Below the pieces are notes generated by a model. The model ran no database searches. It was not told the DNA's origin and was given only the letters and a program-made list of their open reading frames with translations. A program made the position numbers and the translations under genes. From Gemmobacter fulvus (GTDB lineage Bacteria; Pseudomonadota; Alphaproteobacteria; Rhodobacterales; Rhodobacteraceae), in assembly GCF_018798885.1 (NCBI RefSeq), contig NZ_CP076361.1, forward strand, positions 930,001 through 994,000: a DNA stretch of 64,000 nucleotides, in the 5' to 3' direction. Below are positions 1 through 9,866 of this stretch, one piece after another; position 1 is the first letter of the stretch; every line of letters begins with the position of its first letter.

Positions 1-126
1 GCGCCCGATCAACTGCGCCCGACCTATGAGCTGTGGACGCGCCGCCGCGAGGGCTGGTTGCCGCCCTTCCCGCTGGCGCATCACTATGTGCAGGACCGCG
101 ACGGTAGCGGTCGGCGCGAAGACTAG
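1..126 (+). CDS. C-terminal 41 codons of a GFA-family-like protein (partial)
   Basis: Frame 1 is open from the first base to a TAG at 124-126, giving 41 residues; the start lies outside the window. The tail contains PTYELWTRRREGWLPPF followed by an H-H-Y...DRDG end. This resembles the C-terminus of GFA (DUF636) proteins, zinc-binding relatives of the glutathione-dependent formaldehyde-activating enzyme, which end in a similar 'PTY.lWt..r..WlppF' block. The zinc cysteines would lie upstream and cannot be checked. The family call rests on this short tail only. The gene converges on rimO with 28 bp between the stops. Confidence 0.5.
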   Translation, partial: APDQLRPTYELWTRRREGWLPPFPLAHHYVQDRDGSGRRED

Positions 127-154
127 CCCCCCGGGCGCGGCAGTCGAGCGTGGA

Positions 155-1546
155 TCAGACCAGCCGCCCCCACAGATCATATTCCCCGGCTTCTTCCACC
201 TCGACCGTCACCAGATCGCCGGGCGCGAGCGCCTCAAAGCCTTCGTCGATGAACAGATTGCCGTCGATTTCCGGCGCATCGGCCTTGGTGCGGCAGGTGG
301 CGCCTTCGGCGTCGACCTCATCCACCAGCACCTGCATCACCTGCCCCACCTTGGCGGCAAGCTTGGCTTCGGAAATGGCCTGCGCCTTTTCCATGAAACG
401 GTCCCAACGGTCCTGCTTCACCTCGGCTGGCACATGGTCGGGCAGGTCATTGCTGCGCGCACCCGCGACGTTTTCATATTGGAAGCAGCCGACACGATCC
501 AGTTGCGCCTCATCCAGCCAATCCAGCAGGGTCTGGAATTCGGCCTCGGTCTCGCCCGGATAGCCCACGATGAAGGTGGAGCGCAGGGTGATCTCGGGGC
601 AGGCGGCGCGCCAGGCGGCGATCTCGTCAAGCGTTTTGGCGGCCGCCGCGGGCCGCGCCATGCGGCGCAGCACATCGGGATGCGCGTGCTGGAACGGGAT
701 GTCGAGGTAAGGCAGCACCAGCCCTTCGGCCATCAGCGGGATCAGGTCCCGCACATGCGGGTAAGGATAGACGTAATGCAGCCGCACCCAGAGGTCATCG
801 CCCGCGCCCAAACGCCCCAGCTCGCGCGCCAGATCGGTGATATGCGCCCGCACTTCGCCGCCCTTCCACGGGCTGAGATCATGCTTGCGGTCCACCCCAT
901 ACGCCGAGGTATCCTGACTGATCACCAGCAATTCGCGCACACCCGCATCCACCAGCTTTTCCGCCTCGCGCAGCACGGCATGGGCCGGACGGCTGACCAG
1001 ACGGCCCCGCATGTCAGGGATGATGCAGAACTTGCACTTGTGATTGCAGCCCTCGGAAATCTTCAGATAGCTGTAATGGCGCGGCGTCAGCTTGACCCCG
1101 CTGGCGGGCAGCAGGTCGATGAACGGATCGGGCGACGGCGGCACCGCCTTGTGCACCGCATCCAGAACCGCCTCGTATTGATGCGGGCCGGTGACGGCCA
1201 TTACCTTGGGATGCGCGCCGGTGATATATTCGGGGTCTGCACCAAGGCAGCCAGTCACCAGCACCTTGCCATTTTCGCGCAACGCCTCGCCGATCGCATC
1301 CAGACTTTCAGCCTTGGCACTGTCCAGAAAACCGCAGGTGTTCACGATCACCGCATCGGCGCCCTTGTAATCGGGGCTGATCGCATAACCTTCGGCGCGC
1401 AGGCGCGTGAGGATGCGTTCGCTGTCGACCAGCGCCTTGGGGCAGCCAAGGCTGACCATGCCGATGGTCGGTTGGCCAAGGCGGCGCTCGTCAGGAACGA
1501 GGGCGCGGGCAAGATCGGGGCGGAGGCTGGGCGGATTTTGCGACAT
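155..1546 (-). CDS. rimO: Ribosomal protein S12 (Asp) methylthiotransferase RimO
   Basis: 463 residues. RimO is a radical-SAM enzyme that beta-methylthiolates the conserved aspartate of ribosomal protein S12. The N-terminal MTTase domain shows its three cluster cysteines in SLGCPKA (about residue 34), NTCGF (about 70) and TGCLG (about 104). The radical-SAM CxxxCxxC motif, as GCNHKCKFC, is near residue 165, and a C-terminal TRAM-like region ends the protein. The start chosen is the ATG opening MSQNPPSL; another ATG three codons upstream (at 1555) is possible. The reading frame stays open far upstream, but that part has no family similarity. The gene is divergent from the AsmA gene across about 170 bp. 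Confidence 0.95.
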   Translation of the reverse strand: MSQNPPSLRPDLARALVPDERRLGQPTIGMVSLGCPKALVDSERILTRLRAEGYAISPDYKGADAVIVNTCGFLDSAKAESLDAIGEALRENGKVLVTGCLGADPEYITGAHPKVMAVTGPHQYEAVLDAVHKAVPPSPDPFIDLLPASGVKLTPRHYSYLKISEGCNHKCKFCIIPDMRGRLVSRPAHAVLREAEKLVDAGVRELLVISQDTSAYGVDRKHDLSPWKGGEVRAHITDLARELGRLGAGDDLWVRLHYVYPYPHVRDLIPLMAEGLVLPYLDIPFQHAHPDVLRRMARPAAAAKTLDEIAAWRAACPEITLRSTFIVGYPGETEAEFQTLLDWLDEAQLDRVGCFQYENVAGARSNDLPDHVPAEVKQDRWDRFMEKAQAISEAKLAAKVGQVMQVLVDEVDAEGATCRTKADAPEIDGNLFIDEGFEALAPGDLVTVEVEEAGEYDLWGRLV

Positions 1547-1717
1547 CCGCCCCATATAGCGGCAGGCGCGGCTGCCGCAAAGGGGGGCCACAGTGCCAAT
1601 GCGGGCCAATTGGCGGCAGATCACGCCTTGGCGAGGCCCCGCCGATGCCCTGCGGCAGGGATTGTTGCCTTTGGGCAAGGGGGCTACGATTCGGGCAGAA
1701 CGGTAAGGGAGTAGGCA

Positions 1718-3691
1718 ATGCGGTGGCTTGTGCGGTTGATCGGATCGGTTCTGGTGCTGATCTTTCTGCTTGGCCTGATGGTGGTGCTGATGCCGAAAGA
1801 CCGGGTGGCACAGATGGCGGCAGACCGCTTTGCCAGCGCCACCGGGCGAAAGCTGACCATTGAAGGCTCGGTCCGGCCTTCGATCTGGCCGGTTCTCGGC
1901 GTGAAAACCGGCCCGGTCCGGCTGGCCAATGCCGATTGGGGCACAGAGCCTGACATGCTGCGCGCCGAACGGCTGGATATCGGGCTGGATCTGGCGGCAC
2001 TGCTGAGCGGCGTGGTAAAAATCACCGGGATCGAAGTGGTCGGCCCCGATCTGCTGCTGGAGCGGCACAAGGATGGCCGGGTGAACTGGGACTTGTCGCC
2101 CACGGCGAAAGCTGCGGCAGAAGGCAGCGCGCCTGCGCAAGCCGCACCGGGCTATGACACCTTCACGCTGGACCATGGCCGCATCCGCGACGGGCGGCTG
2201 CGTTATGTCGACCGGGCGGCGGGTCAGGCGATCACGCTGGAGGATGTGGCGCTGGAAAGTGCCATCCCCGATTATACCGGCCCGGTCTCGCTACAGGGGT
2301 CGGCGCAGATAAATGGCCAGCGCGTTGCCCTGTCTGCAACGGTGGCAGCGCTGGGCGCTTTTCTTGACGGCAAGACCACGGGGCTGGATCTGGGTCTGGT
2401 GACGGGCCGCTCGCGGCTCAGCCTTGTCGGCACCGCCGGGTTCGATCCGGTGCAGGTCGAAGGCCGGCTGAGCGCCGATCTGTCCGACAAAGCCGCGCTT
2501 GCCGCCGTGGCGGGCCAGCCGCTGCCCGATCTGCCGCAGGGCTTCGGACGCGAGTCTCTGGCGCTGGAGGCGGGGTTGCAGCTGGATGCCAAGGGCGCGG
2601 TGCGGCTGCGCGATCTTGCGGTACAGGCCGATGGCGGGCAGATCACCGGGCGACTTGACTGGCTGCCGGGCAAGGACCGCCCGCTGCTGCGCGGTGATCT
2701 GGCGATGGGCGCGGTGGCCCTGCCCCGCACCTCCGAAGACAGCGCGCCCAAGGCCGCCGAAGGCAGCGGCTGGCCCAAGGAGGAGATCGACGTCTCGGCG
2801 CTTGGTGCCTTTGACGCCGATCTGACCCTTGCCGCGCAGAGCATTGATCTGGGATCAGCCAAGCTGGGCCAGACCCGCGCCACCGTCGTGCTGGACCGCG
2901 CCCGCGCGGTGATCACCCTGCTGGATGCCGCAGGCTATGGCGGCAAGATCAACGGCGAATTTGTCGTGAATGGCCGCAAGGGCCTGTCGGTCGGCGGGGA
3001 TCTGAGCTTTGCGGGCCTGTCGATGCAGCCCCTGCTGGCCGATGTTGCGGGATTTGACCGTTTGCTGGCCAGCGGCGATCTGCGGGTGAAGTTTCTGGGC
3101 GTCGGCAATTCGCTGGATGCCATCCTGCGCGGCCTGTCGGGCGAAGCGCAGATGCACGTCGGCAAGGGCGAATTGCGCGGTCTGGATGTGGCGGGCATGC
3201 TGCGCACGCTGGACCCCGGTTATGTCGGCGAAGGGGCCAAGACCATCTTCGATACCATGTCGATTGGCGTGATGATCACCGACGGCGTGGCGGTCAGCGA
3301 GGATCTGGCGATCAGCGCCCCGCTGTTTGCCGCCACCGGGGCAGGCAAGGTCGATCTCGGCGGGCAGAAGCTGGATTACCGGCTGATGCCGCGCCTGCTG
3401 CCCAAATCCGATGGCACGGGCGGCGTGGAAATCCCGATCCTGATTTCGGGCGCCTGGGCCGACCCCAAGATCCGGCTGGATCTGGAATGGCTGGCCCGGC
3501 AGCGACTGACCGAAGAAAAGGCCCGTGCCGAAGCCGCCGCCAAGGCCCGGCTGGAAGAGCTGGCCCGCGAAAAGCTGGGGGTCGAGGCGCTGGAGGGCGA
3601 AAATCTGGAAGGGGCCGCCAAACGTCGCGCGAAACAGGCGCTGGAGGATGAGGCCGCCCGCGCCCTGGGCAGGCTGCTGGGCAATGACTGA
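1718..3691 (+). CDS. AsmA family protein
   Basis: 657 residues. AsmA-like proteins are anchored in the inner membrane and reach into the periplasm; family members are linked to outer-membrane lipid homeostasis and belong with the bridge-like lipid-transfer proteins. One N-terminal membrane segment (about residues 5-27) is followed by the AsmA opening: [22 protein letters not shown], a LANADWG block and the 'I.[21 protein letters not shown]' region. The last 60 or so residues are a charged, Ala/Glu/Lys-rich helix, probably coiled coil. A Shine-Dalgarno-like AAGGGAG precedes the ATG. A strong hairpin follows at 3722-3760, so the gene is probably a single transcription unit. The substrate cannot be inferred. 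Confidence 0.88.
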   Translation: MRWLVRLIGSVLVLIFLLGLMVVLMPKDRVAQMAADRFASATGRKLTIEGSVRPSIWPVLGVKTGPVRLANADWGTEPDMLRAERLDIGLDLAALLSGVVKITGIEVVGPDLLLERHKDGRVNWDLSPTAKAAAEGSAPAQAAPGYDTFTLDHGRIRDGRLRYVDRAAGQAITLEDVALESAIPDYTGPVSLQGSAQINGQRVALSATVAALGAFLDGKTTGLDLGLVTGRSRLSLVGTAGFDPVQVEGRLSADLSDKAALAAVAGQPLPDLPQGFGRESLALEAGLQLDAKGAVRLRDLAVQADGGQITGRLDWLPGKDRPLLRGDLAMGAVALPRTSEDSAPKAAEGSGWPKEEIDVSALGAFDADLTLAAQSIDLGSAKLGQTRATVVLDRARAVITLLDAAGYGGKINGEFVVNGRKGLSVGGDLSFAGLSMQPLLADVAGFDRLLASGDLRVKFLGVGNSLDAILRGLSGEAQMHVGKGELRGLDVAGMLRTLDPGYVGEGAKTIFDTMSIGVMITDGVAVSEDLAISAPLFAATGAGKVDLGGQKLDYRLMPRLLPKSDGTGGVEIPILISGAWADPKIRLDLEWLARQRLTEEKARAEAAAKARLEELAREKLGVEALEGENLEGAAKRRAKQALEDEAARALGRLLGND

Positions 3692-3721
3692 CCGCCGCCT
3701 CAGCCCTTGAAAACCTGCGCA

Positions 3722-3760
3722 CCAAGGCCCGGCTTCGGCTTTTCCGAAGCCGGGCCTTGG
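3722..3760 (+). terminator. Strong hairpin after the AsmA gene
   Basis: A perfect 17-bp stem (3722-3738 with 3744-3760) closes a CTTTT loop 31 bp after the AsmA stop. The 3' side has only a short broken T tract, so it may act as an imperfect intrinsic terminator or as a 3'-end stabiliser. It also separates AsmA from the GMC oxidoreductase start at 3831. Confidence 0.7.
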
Positions 3761-3830
3761 GCATTTGTTGTTTCGGTGCCGACGCTTGCGTGATCCGGTC
3801 GCCCCGGACAGATCAGCACCGGGGGCGCAA

Positions 3831-5429
3831 ATGACAAGCGATGTCTTTGATTATATCATCATTGGCGCAGGCTCTGCCGGATCGGTGCTGGCAAACCGCC
3901 TGTCCGCCGATCCGCGCCACCGCGTCTGCCTGGTCGAGGCGGGCGGGCCTGCGCGCTCTGCCAAGGTGCGCGTGCCTGCGGGCATATTGGCGCTTTATGG
4001 CCACCCGACTTATGACTGGGGCTTTACCGGGGTGCCGCAACCCGAACTCAACGGGCGGCGGATTCCGGTGAACCGCGGCAAGGGGCTGGGTGGGTCGTCG
4101 CTGCTCAATTCCATGGTCTATATCCGGGGGGCTGCGCGCGATTATGACGAATGGGCCGAGCTGGGCTGCGCAGGCTGGGCCTGGGCGGATGTGCTGCCGG
4201 TGTTCAAGGCGCTGGAGCGCAATCGCGCCGGGCAGGATGCCGCCTTCCATGGCTTTGACGGCGCGCTGACTGTGGAACGCCCGCAAGACCCCTCGCCCAC
4301 CTCGCGGCGCTTCGTCCGGGCCGGGCAAGAGATCGGGCTGACGGAATCCCTCGATTTCAACGGCCCGTCACAAGAAGGTCTTGGCATCTATTGCGTGACG
4401 CAGGACCGCGCCACCCGCTTTTCCGCCGCCCGCGCCTTTCTGGATCCGGTGCGGTCGCGCCCCAATCTGCAGGTGCTGACCGGGGCCGAGGTGATGCGGC
4501 TGGATCTGGCGGCGGCCCGGGCGGTGGGCGTCTGGCTGCGCGACAGCGCCGGGCTGCGGCGCATTGCCTGCCGGGGCGAGGTGGTGCTGTCTGCCGGGGC
4601 CATCGGCTCGCCGCAGATCCTGCTCGCCTCGGGCATCGGGGCGGGGGCCGCCCTGCGCGCCGCCGGGCTGGAGGTGCAGCACGATCTGCCGGGCGTCGGC
4701 CAGAACCTGCGCGACCATATCGACGGCATGATCACCGTGCGCTCGTCCAGCCGCGAGACTCTGGGCCTGTCGGTCGGCAATCTTCCCGCGATGCTGGCCG
4801 CCCCCTTCCGCTATCTGGGCCAGCGCAAGGGCATGCTGACCACCAACTATGTCGAGGCAGGCGGCTTTGCCCGCACCCCACTGGCCGATGCAGAACCCGA
4901 TGTGCAGTTCCACTTCGTGCCCGGCTATCGCAGCCATCGCGGACGGCTGGTCGAATATGGCCATGGCTATGCGATCCATACCTGCGTGCTGCGCCCCAGA
5001 TCGGTGGGCGAGGTTCGGCTGGCACGGCAGGGAGATGCGCTGACGCTGGAGATTGACCATCGGTTTTTCAGCGACATGCAGGATGCGCGGGTGCTGGTTG
5101 AAGGCATCAAGCTCGCGCGCCGCATCTTTGCAGCCCCCGCCTTTGCCGAGATCCGGGGCAAGGAGATGTTGCCGGGCGCCGCCGTGCAAAGCGATGAAGA
5201 CATCCTCGCCTATCTGCGGGCCGAGGCGCTAACCGTCTATCACCCCGTTGGCACCTGCAAGATGGGGGTGGATGCGCAGGCGGTGGTGGATCCGGCAAGG
5301 TTGCGGGTGCAGGGGGTGGCGGGGCTGCGGGTGGCAGATGCCTCGGTGATGCCGACGCTGATTGCGGGCAATACCAATGCGCCGGCCATGATGATCGGGG
5401 AACGCTGCGCGCGGGCGATGCTGGGCTGA
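3831..5429 (+). CDS. GMC-family FAD-dependent oxidoreductase (choline/alcohol dehydrogenase type)
   Basis: 532 residues, the usual GMC length. FAD-dependent enzymes of this family oxidise alcohols or choline. Visible are the N-terminal dinucleotide-binding motif (IIIGAGSAGSVLANRL, about residues 9-24), GMC signature 1 around GKGLGGSSLLNSMVYIRG (about 82), signature 2 GAIGSPQILLASGIG (about 260), the catalytic-region HPVGTCKMG (about 470) and the C-terminal AGNTNAPAMMIGERCA. The ATG at 3831 follows a GGGGGCG purine run; an in-frame ATG at 3765 would add 22 residues unlike the family. There is no betaine aldehyde dehydrogenase or betI neighbour, so choline as substrate is not supported; a generic alcohol dehydrogenase is more likely. 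Confidence 0.9.
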   Translation: MTSDVFDYIIIGAGSAGSVLANRLSADPRHRVCLVEAGGPARSAKVRVPAGILALYGHPTYDWGFTGVPQPELNGRRIPVNRGKGLGGSSLLNSMVYIRGAARDYDEWAELGCAGWAWADVLPVFKALERNRAGQDAAFHGFDGALTVERPQDPSPTSRRFVRAGQEIGLTESLDFNGPSQEGLGIYCVTQDRATRFSAARAFLDPVRSRPNLQVLTGAEVMRLDLAAARAVGVWLRDSAGLRRIACRGEVVLSAGAIGSPQILLASGIGAGAALRAAGLEVQHDLPGVGQNLRDHIDGMITVRSSSRETLGLSVGNLPAMLAAPFRYLGQRKGMLTTNYVEAGGFARTPLADAEPDVQFHFVPGYRSHRGRLVEYGHGYAIHTCVLRPRSVGEVRLARQGDALTLEIDHRFFSDMQDARVLVEGIKLARRIFAAPAFAEIRGKEMLPGAAVQSDEDILAYLRAEALTVYHPVGTCKMGVDAQAVVDPARLRVQGVAGLRVADASVMPTLIAGNTNAPAMMIGERCARAMLG

Positions 5430-5442
5430 GGCGGACGCGCAG

Positions 5443-5463
5443 CCCCGGCCTGCTCAGCCGGGG
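5443..5463. terminator. Convergent hairpin between GMC oxidoreductase and ribD
   Basis: A 7-bp CCCCGGC/GCCGGGG stem with a 7-nt loop lies between the converging stops and overlaps the ribD stop codon. It has no T run. It could act weakly in either direction. Confidence 0.4.
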
Positions 5464-6557
5464 AAGGACCAGCGCGTCAGCACATCGGCCCCCACCGGCG
5501 TGGCCGACAGAAGTGTCAGGCGCGGCGCATCCGCCAATGCGGCACAGCCGAGCGGGCCAAGCGCCGCGCGGCCTTCGGCCCCGATCAGCGCACCTGCGCT
5601 GAATTGCGCGAGCTCATCCACCAGCCCGGCGCGGATCAGACCCGCCGCCAGATCGGCCCCGCCTTCGCAGAAGATGCGGGTCAGGCCCTCGGCGGCCAGT
5701 GCCTGCATCGCCGCCCGCAGATCGACATGCCCGCCATCCGACGGCACCGCGATCAGCCGCGCCCCGGTTGCAGACCAGCCCTGGCGCGCCGCAAGCGGGG
5801 CCGCATCGGTATGCACCAGCCAGACCGGATGTTGCCCCGCCGTGCGGCCAAGGCGGCTGTCCAGCGCATGGCTGAGGCGGCTGTCGATCACGATGCGGAC
5901 GGGCTGGCGCACAGCGCCCATGTCGCGCACCGTCAGATCGGGGTCATCGGCGCGGGCGGTGCCCGACCCGACCAGAACCGCATCATGGGCCAGACGCATC
6001 GCATGCACCGCCCGGCGCGCCGCAGGCCCGGTGATCCAGCGGCTTTCGCCGCTGTGCGTGGCGATGCGGCCATCGAGTGTGCTGGCCAGCTTCAGCGTGA
6101 CAAAGGGCAGGCCCTGCTCGACCCGCTTCAGAAAGCCTGCATTCAACGCCCGCGCCTCGGCGGCCATCACCTGTTCGACCACCTCGATCCCGGCCGCGCG
6201 CAGCATGGCATGGCCGCGCCCGCCCACACGCGGATCGGGATCGGTCAGCGCCGAGACAACGCGCGCAACCCCCGCCGCAATCAGCCCTTCGGCGCAGGGG
6301 GGGGTGTGGCCGTGATGGGCACAGGGTTCCAGCGTGACATAGGCGGTCGCACCGCGCGCCACCGCGCCTGCCTGATCCAGCGCCCGGCGTTCGGCGTGGG
6401 GGCGGCCACCCGGTTGGGTCCAGCCGCGCCCCACTATGCGGCCCGCATCGGAGCCGCGTGTGACGATGACACAACCCACTGCCGGGTTGGGCCATGTATT
6501 CCCCAGCCCCCGCGCCGCCAGCGCAAGGGCCGTTCGCATATGGGCAAGATCGCTCAC
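5454..6557 (-). CDS. ribD: Bifunctional riboflavin biosynthesis protein RibD
   Basis: 367 residues. RibD carries out two consecutive steps of riboflavin synthesis: pyrimidine deamination, then NADPH-dependent side-chain reduction. The N-terminal deaminase half has the zinc motifs PHAE (about residue 55) and [11 protein letters not shown] (about 77-87). The C-terminal reductase half begins near [26 protein letters not shown] and ends with the FCEGGADLA motif. The start is a GTG overlapping the nrdR stop in a GTGA arrangement, indicating translational coupling. nrdR-ribD is a common alphaproteobacterial pairing, usually followed by other rib genes; here the run ends at ribD and meets the convergent GMC gene. 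Confidence 0.95.
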   Translation of the reverse strand: MSDLAHMRTALALAARGLGNTWPNPAVGCVIVTRGSDAGRIVGRGWTQPGGRPHAERRALDQAGAVARGATAYVTLEPCAHHGHTPPCAEGLIAAGVARVVSALTDPDPRVGGRGHAMLRAAGIEVVEQVMAAEARALNAGFLKRVEQGLPFVTLKLASTLDGRIATHSGESRWITGPAARRAVHAMRLAHDAVLVGSGTARADDPDLTVRDMGAVRQPVRIVIDSRLSHALDSRLGRTAGQHPVWLVHTDAAPLAARQGWSATGARLIAVPSDGGHVDLRAAMQALAAEGLTRIFCEGGADLAAGLIRAGLVDELAQFSAGALIGAEGRAALGPLGCAALADAPRLTLLSATPVGADVLTRWSFPG

Positions 6558-7024
6558 TCGTCCGGGCTGCCAGTCATCGGGCGCAGTTCCGACACGAATT
6601 TATCGAAGTCGTCCGCTGCCTGGAAGTTCTTGTAAACGCTGGCAAACCGCACATAGGCGACCGTGTCGATCCGGGCCAGGCTTTCCATCACGATCTCACC
6701 GATGGAGCGCGAGGGAATATCCGTCTCGCCCAAGGATTCCAGCCGCCGCACGATGCCCGAGATCATCTGGTCGATCCGTTCGGGGTCGATCGGGCGTTTC
6801 TGCATGGCAATGCGGATGGAGCGTTCCAGCTTGTCGCGGTCAAAATCCTCGCGCTTGCCCGAGGATTTGATCACGATCAGATCGCGCAGCTGAACCCGTT
6901 CATAGGTGGTGAAGCGCCCGCCGCAGGCCGGGCAAAAGCGGCGACGGCGGATCGAGACGTGATCCTCGGCCGGGCGGCTGTCTTTCACTTGCGTGTCGAT
7001 ATTACCGCAGAATGGGCAGCGCAT
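6554..7024 (-). CDS. nrdR: Transcriptional repressor NrdR
   Basis: 156 residues, the family length. NrdR senses ATP/dATP through an ATP-cone and represses ribonucleotide reductase genes. MRCPFCG starts a zinc ribbon (CPFC at 3-6, [13 protein letters not shown] near 30-40), followed by the ATP-cone (about 49-139, starting [22 protein letters not shown]). The ATG at 7024 is the family start; the upstream open frame reads unrelated residues. First gene of a two-gene unit with ribD. I did not find a convincing NrdR box pair in the 175 bp upstream. Confidence 0.96.
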   Translation of the reverse strand: MRCPFCGNIDTQVKDSRPAEDHVSIRRRRFCPACGGRFTTYERVQLRDLIVIKSSGKREDFDRDKLERSIRIAMQKRPIDPERIDQMISGIVRRLESLGETDIPSRSIGEIVMESLARIDTVAYVRFASVYKNFQAADDFDKFVSELRPMTGSPDE

Positions 7025-7199
7025 TGGCCGTCCCCCTTTGTTTCTTGTTGGTCCTGCCTCTGGTCTGGGTTTTGGCTCCCAGTTATCCACAGACCCTAGC
7101 GCAAGGCCGCAAGTTTTGCATAGCGCCAATTGCCACCTACTGCATCTAGGGGCAAAAAGTGTGGCGTGGGGGACTCAGGGGGGACAGGGGAGGGGCGCA

Positions 7200-7580
7200 T
7201 CAGAAGCGCGGCAGATCCAGATCATAGCAGAACGAGTTGACCGCCACCGCCACCGACATCGAGCCGTCCTGCCGCCCGCCAAAGGTGGTGATCCCGGTCG
7301 TGCCCGCACTGCGGGCGGCGTCGAGCGTGAAGCGGATCCCCTGCCCCGCCCCGCGCGGCGGCGGTGACTGCCGGTAGATGCGCGCCCGGTCCGACAGCCC
7401 GAGGTCACGCCGCGCATAGAGACCCGCCGCGCACCAGTAATCGGTCAGCCGCGCCTGCGCGTGATACTGCACGGTGAAATCACCACCGTCCTCAGAGGTC
7501 ACCTGCATCTGATGCAGCATTGGAAGGGCAAGGGCGGGCACGGCGGCGATCATCGCAGCCAACAGGATGAGGATACGCAT
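7200..7580 (-). CDS. Small secreted protein of unknown function
   Basis: 126 residues starting at an ATG that follows a GGAGG Shine-Dalgarno. Residues 1-17 or so (MRILILLAAMIAAVPALA) form a clear Sec signal peptide with an Ala-x-Ala cleavage site. The mature part is about 109 residues with two cysteines (YWCAAGLYARRDLGL near the middle, SFCYDLDLPRF at the end) that could form a disulfide. I do not recognise a family. Both neighbouring genes are on the same strand but more than 170 bp away, so it is probably transcribed alone. Confidence 0.75.
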   Translation of the reverse strand: MRILILLAAMIAAVPALALPMLHQMQVTSEDGGDFTVQYHAQARLTDYWCAAGLYARRDLGLSDRARIYRQSPPPRGAGQGIRFTLDAARSAGTTGITTFGGRQDGSMSVAVAVNSFCYDLDLPRF

Positions 7581-7753
7581 GGGGCCTCCGACAGCGGGTG
7601 AACACAGCCTGGCCATGATGCACGATACACCCCCGGTATTCACGTCACCTTTTTGAGATTTGCGGCGGCACCAACGCTTTCGTTCGGAAAAATTTTCCGT
7701 GAAAACAGCGCCTTGAGGCTGAACCCCAACAATGGCCGCCCATCGGAGCCCAG

Positions 7754-7779
7754 AAAAAAGGCGCCCCGCGGGGCGCCTT
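7754..7779 (-). terminator. Intrinsic terminator of rpoD
   Basis: Read on the minus strand, a perfect AAGGCGCCCCG/CGGGGCGCCTT dyad is followed by six consecutive T residues, starting a few bases after the rpoD stop. Textbook intrinsic terminator. Confidence 0.9.
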
Positions 7780-7783
7780 GTCA

Positions 7784-9775
7784 TCACTGATCCAAGAAAC
7801 TGCGCAGTTTGCGGCTGCGGCTCGGGTGCTTCAGCTTGCGCAAAGCCTTTGCCTCGATCTGGCGGATACGTTCGCGGGTCACGCTGAACTGCTGGCCTAC
7901 CTCCTCCAGCGTGTGATCGGTGTTCATGCCGATGCCGAAGCGCATCCGCAGAACGCGTTCCTCGCGCGGGGTCAGGCTGGCCAGCACGCGGGTCGTGGTT
8001 TCCTTCAGGTTTTCCTGAATGGCGGAATCCAGCGGCAGGATCGCGTTCTTGTCCTCGATGAAATCGCCCAGCTGGCTGTCTTCCTCGTCCCCGATCGGGG
8101 TTTCAAGGCTGATCGGCTCCTTGGCGATTTTCATCACCTTGCGAACCTTCTCCAGCGGCATCTGCAGCTTTTCGGCCAGTTCTTCCGGCGTCGGCTCGCG
8201 GCCGATTTCATGCAGCATCTGACGGCCGGTGCGCACCAGCTTGTTGATCGTCTCGATCATATGCACCGGAATACGGATGGTGCGGGCCTGATCGGCGATG
8301 GAGCGGGTGATTGCCTGACGGATCCACCAGGTCGCATAGGTCGAGAACTTGTAGCCGCGACGGTATTCGAACTTGTCGACGGCCTTCATCAACCCGATGT
8401 TGCCTTCCTGAATAAGATCCAGGAATTGCAGACCGCGGTTGGTGTATTTCTTGGCAATCGAGATCACCAGACGCAGGTTGGCCTCGACCATTTCCTTCTT
8501 GGCCTGACGTGCCTCTTTTTCGCCTTTCTGCACCTGATTGACGATGCGGCGGAATTCGGAAATGTCGACGCCGACATATTGGCCGACCTGCGCCATATCG
8601 GCGCGCAGCTCGTCCACCTTGTCGCGGCTTTTCTCCATCAGCGCTTGCCAGCCCCGGCCCGCCTTGGCCGCCATGCGGTCGGCCCAGCCGGGATCGAGCT
8701 CGTAGCCCTGATATTCGTCGATGAATTCGCGGCGGTTGATCCGCGCGGCATCGGCCAGTTTCACCATGGCCGAGTTGATCGACATGATCTTGCGGTTGAT
8801 GCCATAAAGCTGGTCGATCAGCGCTTCGATCCGGTTGTTGTGCAGATGCAGTTCGTTCACCAGCAGCACGATTTCCGAGCGCAGCTTCTGATAGATCGCC
8901 TCGTCATCCGATGTGAAGCGGCGACCGCCGCTGTTCATCGTGGCGTGCATCCGGCGATCCTGCATTTCGGCAAGGGTCTCGTAATCGCGGGCGATGACTT
9001 CCAGCGTTTCCAGCACTTTCGGGCGCAGGGCGCTTTCCATCGCGGCCAGCGACATATTGGTCGCCTCGTCATCCTCTTCGTCATCGTCGACGCGGCTGAT
9101 CGGATTGCCATCGGCATCCAGCTCCGGCTCGGACGAGGCCGTGCGGCGCGGCGCGGCGCTGGCCGCTGCGGTCACATCCACCTCTTCCAGCCCGCCCAGT
9201 TCGTCATCGCCATCCAGCGACCGCCCGAAGGTCGCCTCGAGGTCGATCACGTCACGCAGCAGGATGTCTTCGTTCAGAAGTTCGTCGCGCCAGATGGTGA
9301 TGGCCTGAAAGGTCAGCGGGCTTTCGCACAGGCCCGCGATCATCGTATTGCGCCCGGCCTCGATCCGCTTGGCGATGGCAATCTCGCCCTCGCGGCTCAG
9401 CAGTTCGACAGAGCCCATCTCGCGCAGATACATCCGCACCGGATCATCGGTGCGGTCCAGCGTTTCGGACGTGCCGCCCGAAACAGCCAGCTCGCGCGAG
9501 GTCGACACTTCGACCAGCTCGCCCGCGCTTTCGCCCTCTTCGGCCTCTTCACCATCGACCACATTGATGCCCATCTCGGACAGCATGGCCATGACATCCT
9601 CGATCTGTTCCGAGGACACCTGTTCCGGCGGCAGCACCGCGTTCAGCTGATCATAGGTGATGTAACCACGTTCGCGGGCGTCCGCGATCATGCGTTTCAC
9701 GGCAGCCTGGCTCATGTCGAGCGAGACCTCGGCCTCCTGATCCTCGGTTTTGCCGTCGTCGGTGTCTTTAACCAT
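7784..9775 (-). CDS. rpoD: RNA polymerase primary sigma factor RpoD (sigma-70)
   Basis: 663 residues. The housekeeping sigma factor. Region 1.1 is at the N-terminus ([28 protein letters not shown]). An acidic stretch (DDDEEDDEA) lies near residues 230-240, in the non-conserved region. Region 2 carries the core-binding and -10 recognition helices ([39 protein letters not shown]). Regions 3 and 4 follow, ending in the -35-binding helix-turn-helix ([36 protein letters not shown]). It lies downstream of dnaG on the same strand with a 91-bp gap, the usual alphaproteobacterial dnaG-rpoD order. An intrinsic terminator follows directly. Confidence 0.98.
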   Translation of the reverse strand: MVKDTDDGKTEDQEAEVSLDMSQAAVKRMIADARERGYITYDQLNAVLPPEQVSSEQIEDVMAMLSEMGINVVDGEEAEEGESAGELVEVSTSRELAVSGGTSETLDRTDDPVRMYLREMGSVELLSREGEIAIAKRIEAGRNTMIAGLCESPLTFQAITIWRDELLNEDILLRDVIDLEATFGRSLDGDDELGGLEEVDVTAAASAAPRRTASSEPELDADGNPISRVDDDEEDDEATNMSLAAMESALRPKVLETLEVIARDYETLAEMQDRRMHATMNSGGRRFTSDDEAIYQKLRSEIVLLVNELHLHNNRIEALIDQLYGINRKIMSINSAMVKLADAARINRREFIDEYQGYELDPGWADRMAAKAGRGWQALMEKSRDKVDELRADMAQVGQYVGVDISEFRRIVNQVQKGEKEARQAKKEMVEANLRLVISIAKKYTNRGLQFLDLIQEGNIGLMKAVDKFEYRRGYKFSTYATWWIRQAITRSIADQARTIRIPVHMIETINKLVRTGRQMLHEIGREPTPEELAEKLQMPLEKVRKVMKIAKEPISLETPIGDEEDSQLGDFIEDKNAILPLDSAIQENLKETTTRVLASLTPREERVLRMRFGIGMNTDHTLEEVGQQFSVTRERIRQIEAKALRKLKHPSRSRKLRSFLDQ

Positions 9776-9866
9776 GGGTACTCCTGGGCCGAATCAGTCG
9801 GGCGGTTTACGAATCAATAGCGCGAATCACGGGAGGGGGAAGGGGGCAGCGTGCGTTGCCTGTGCC

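Noticed and set aside
26-1714. Long plus-strand open frame of 562 codons opposite rimO
   Set aside because: It mirrors the rimO coding sequence on the other strand; high G+C gives long antisense frames. No domain and no Shine-Dalgarno.
3765-3830. N-terminal extension of the GMC oxidoreductase from the ATG at 3765
   Set aside because: The 22 extra residues are unlike the family, and the start would lie 5 bp behind the terminator hairpin with no room for a promoter or ribosome binding site.
7778-9820. 680-codon plus-strand frame opposite rpoD
   Set aside because: Antisense shadow of a certain rpoD gene; its composition (His/Gln/Asp-rich) is that of a mirrored gene.
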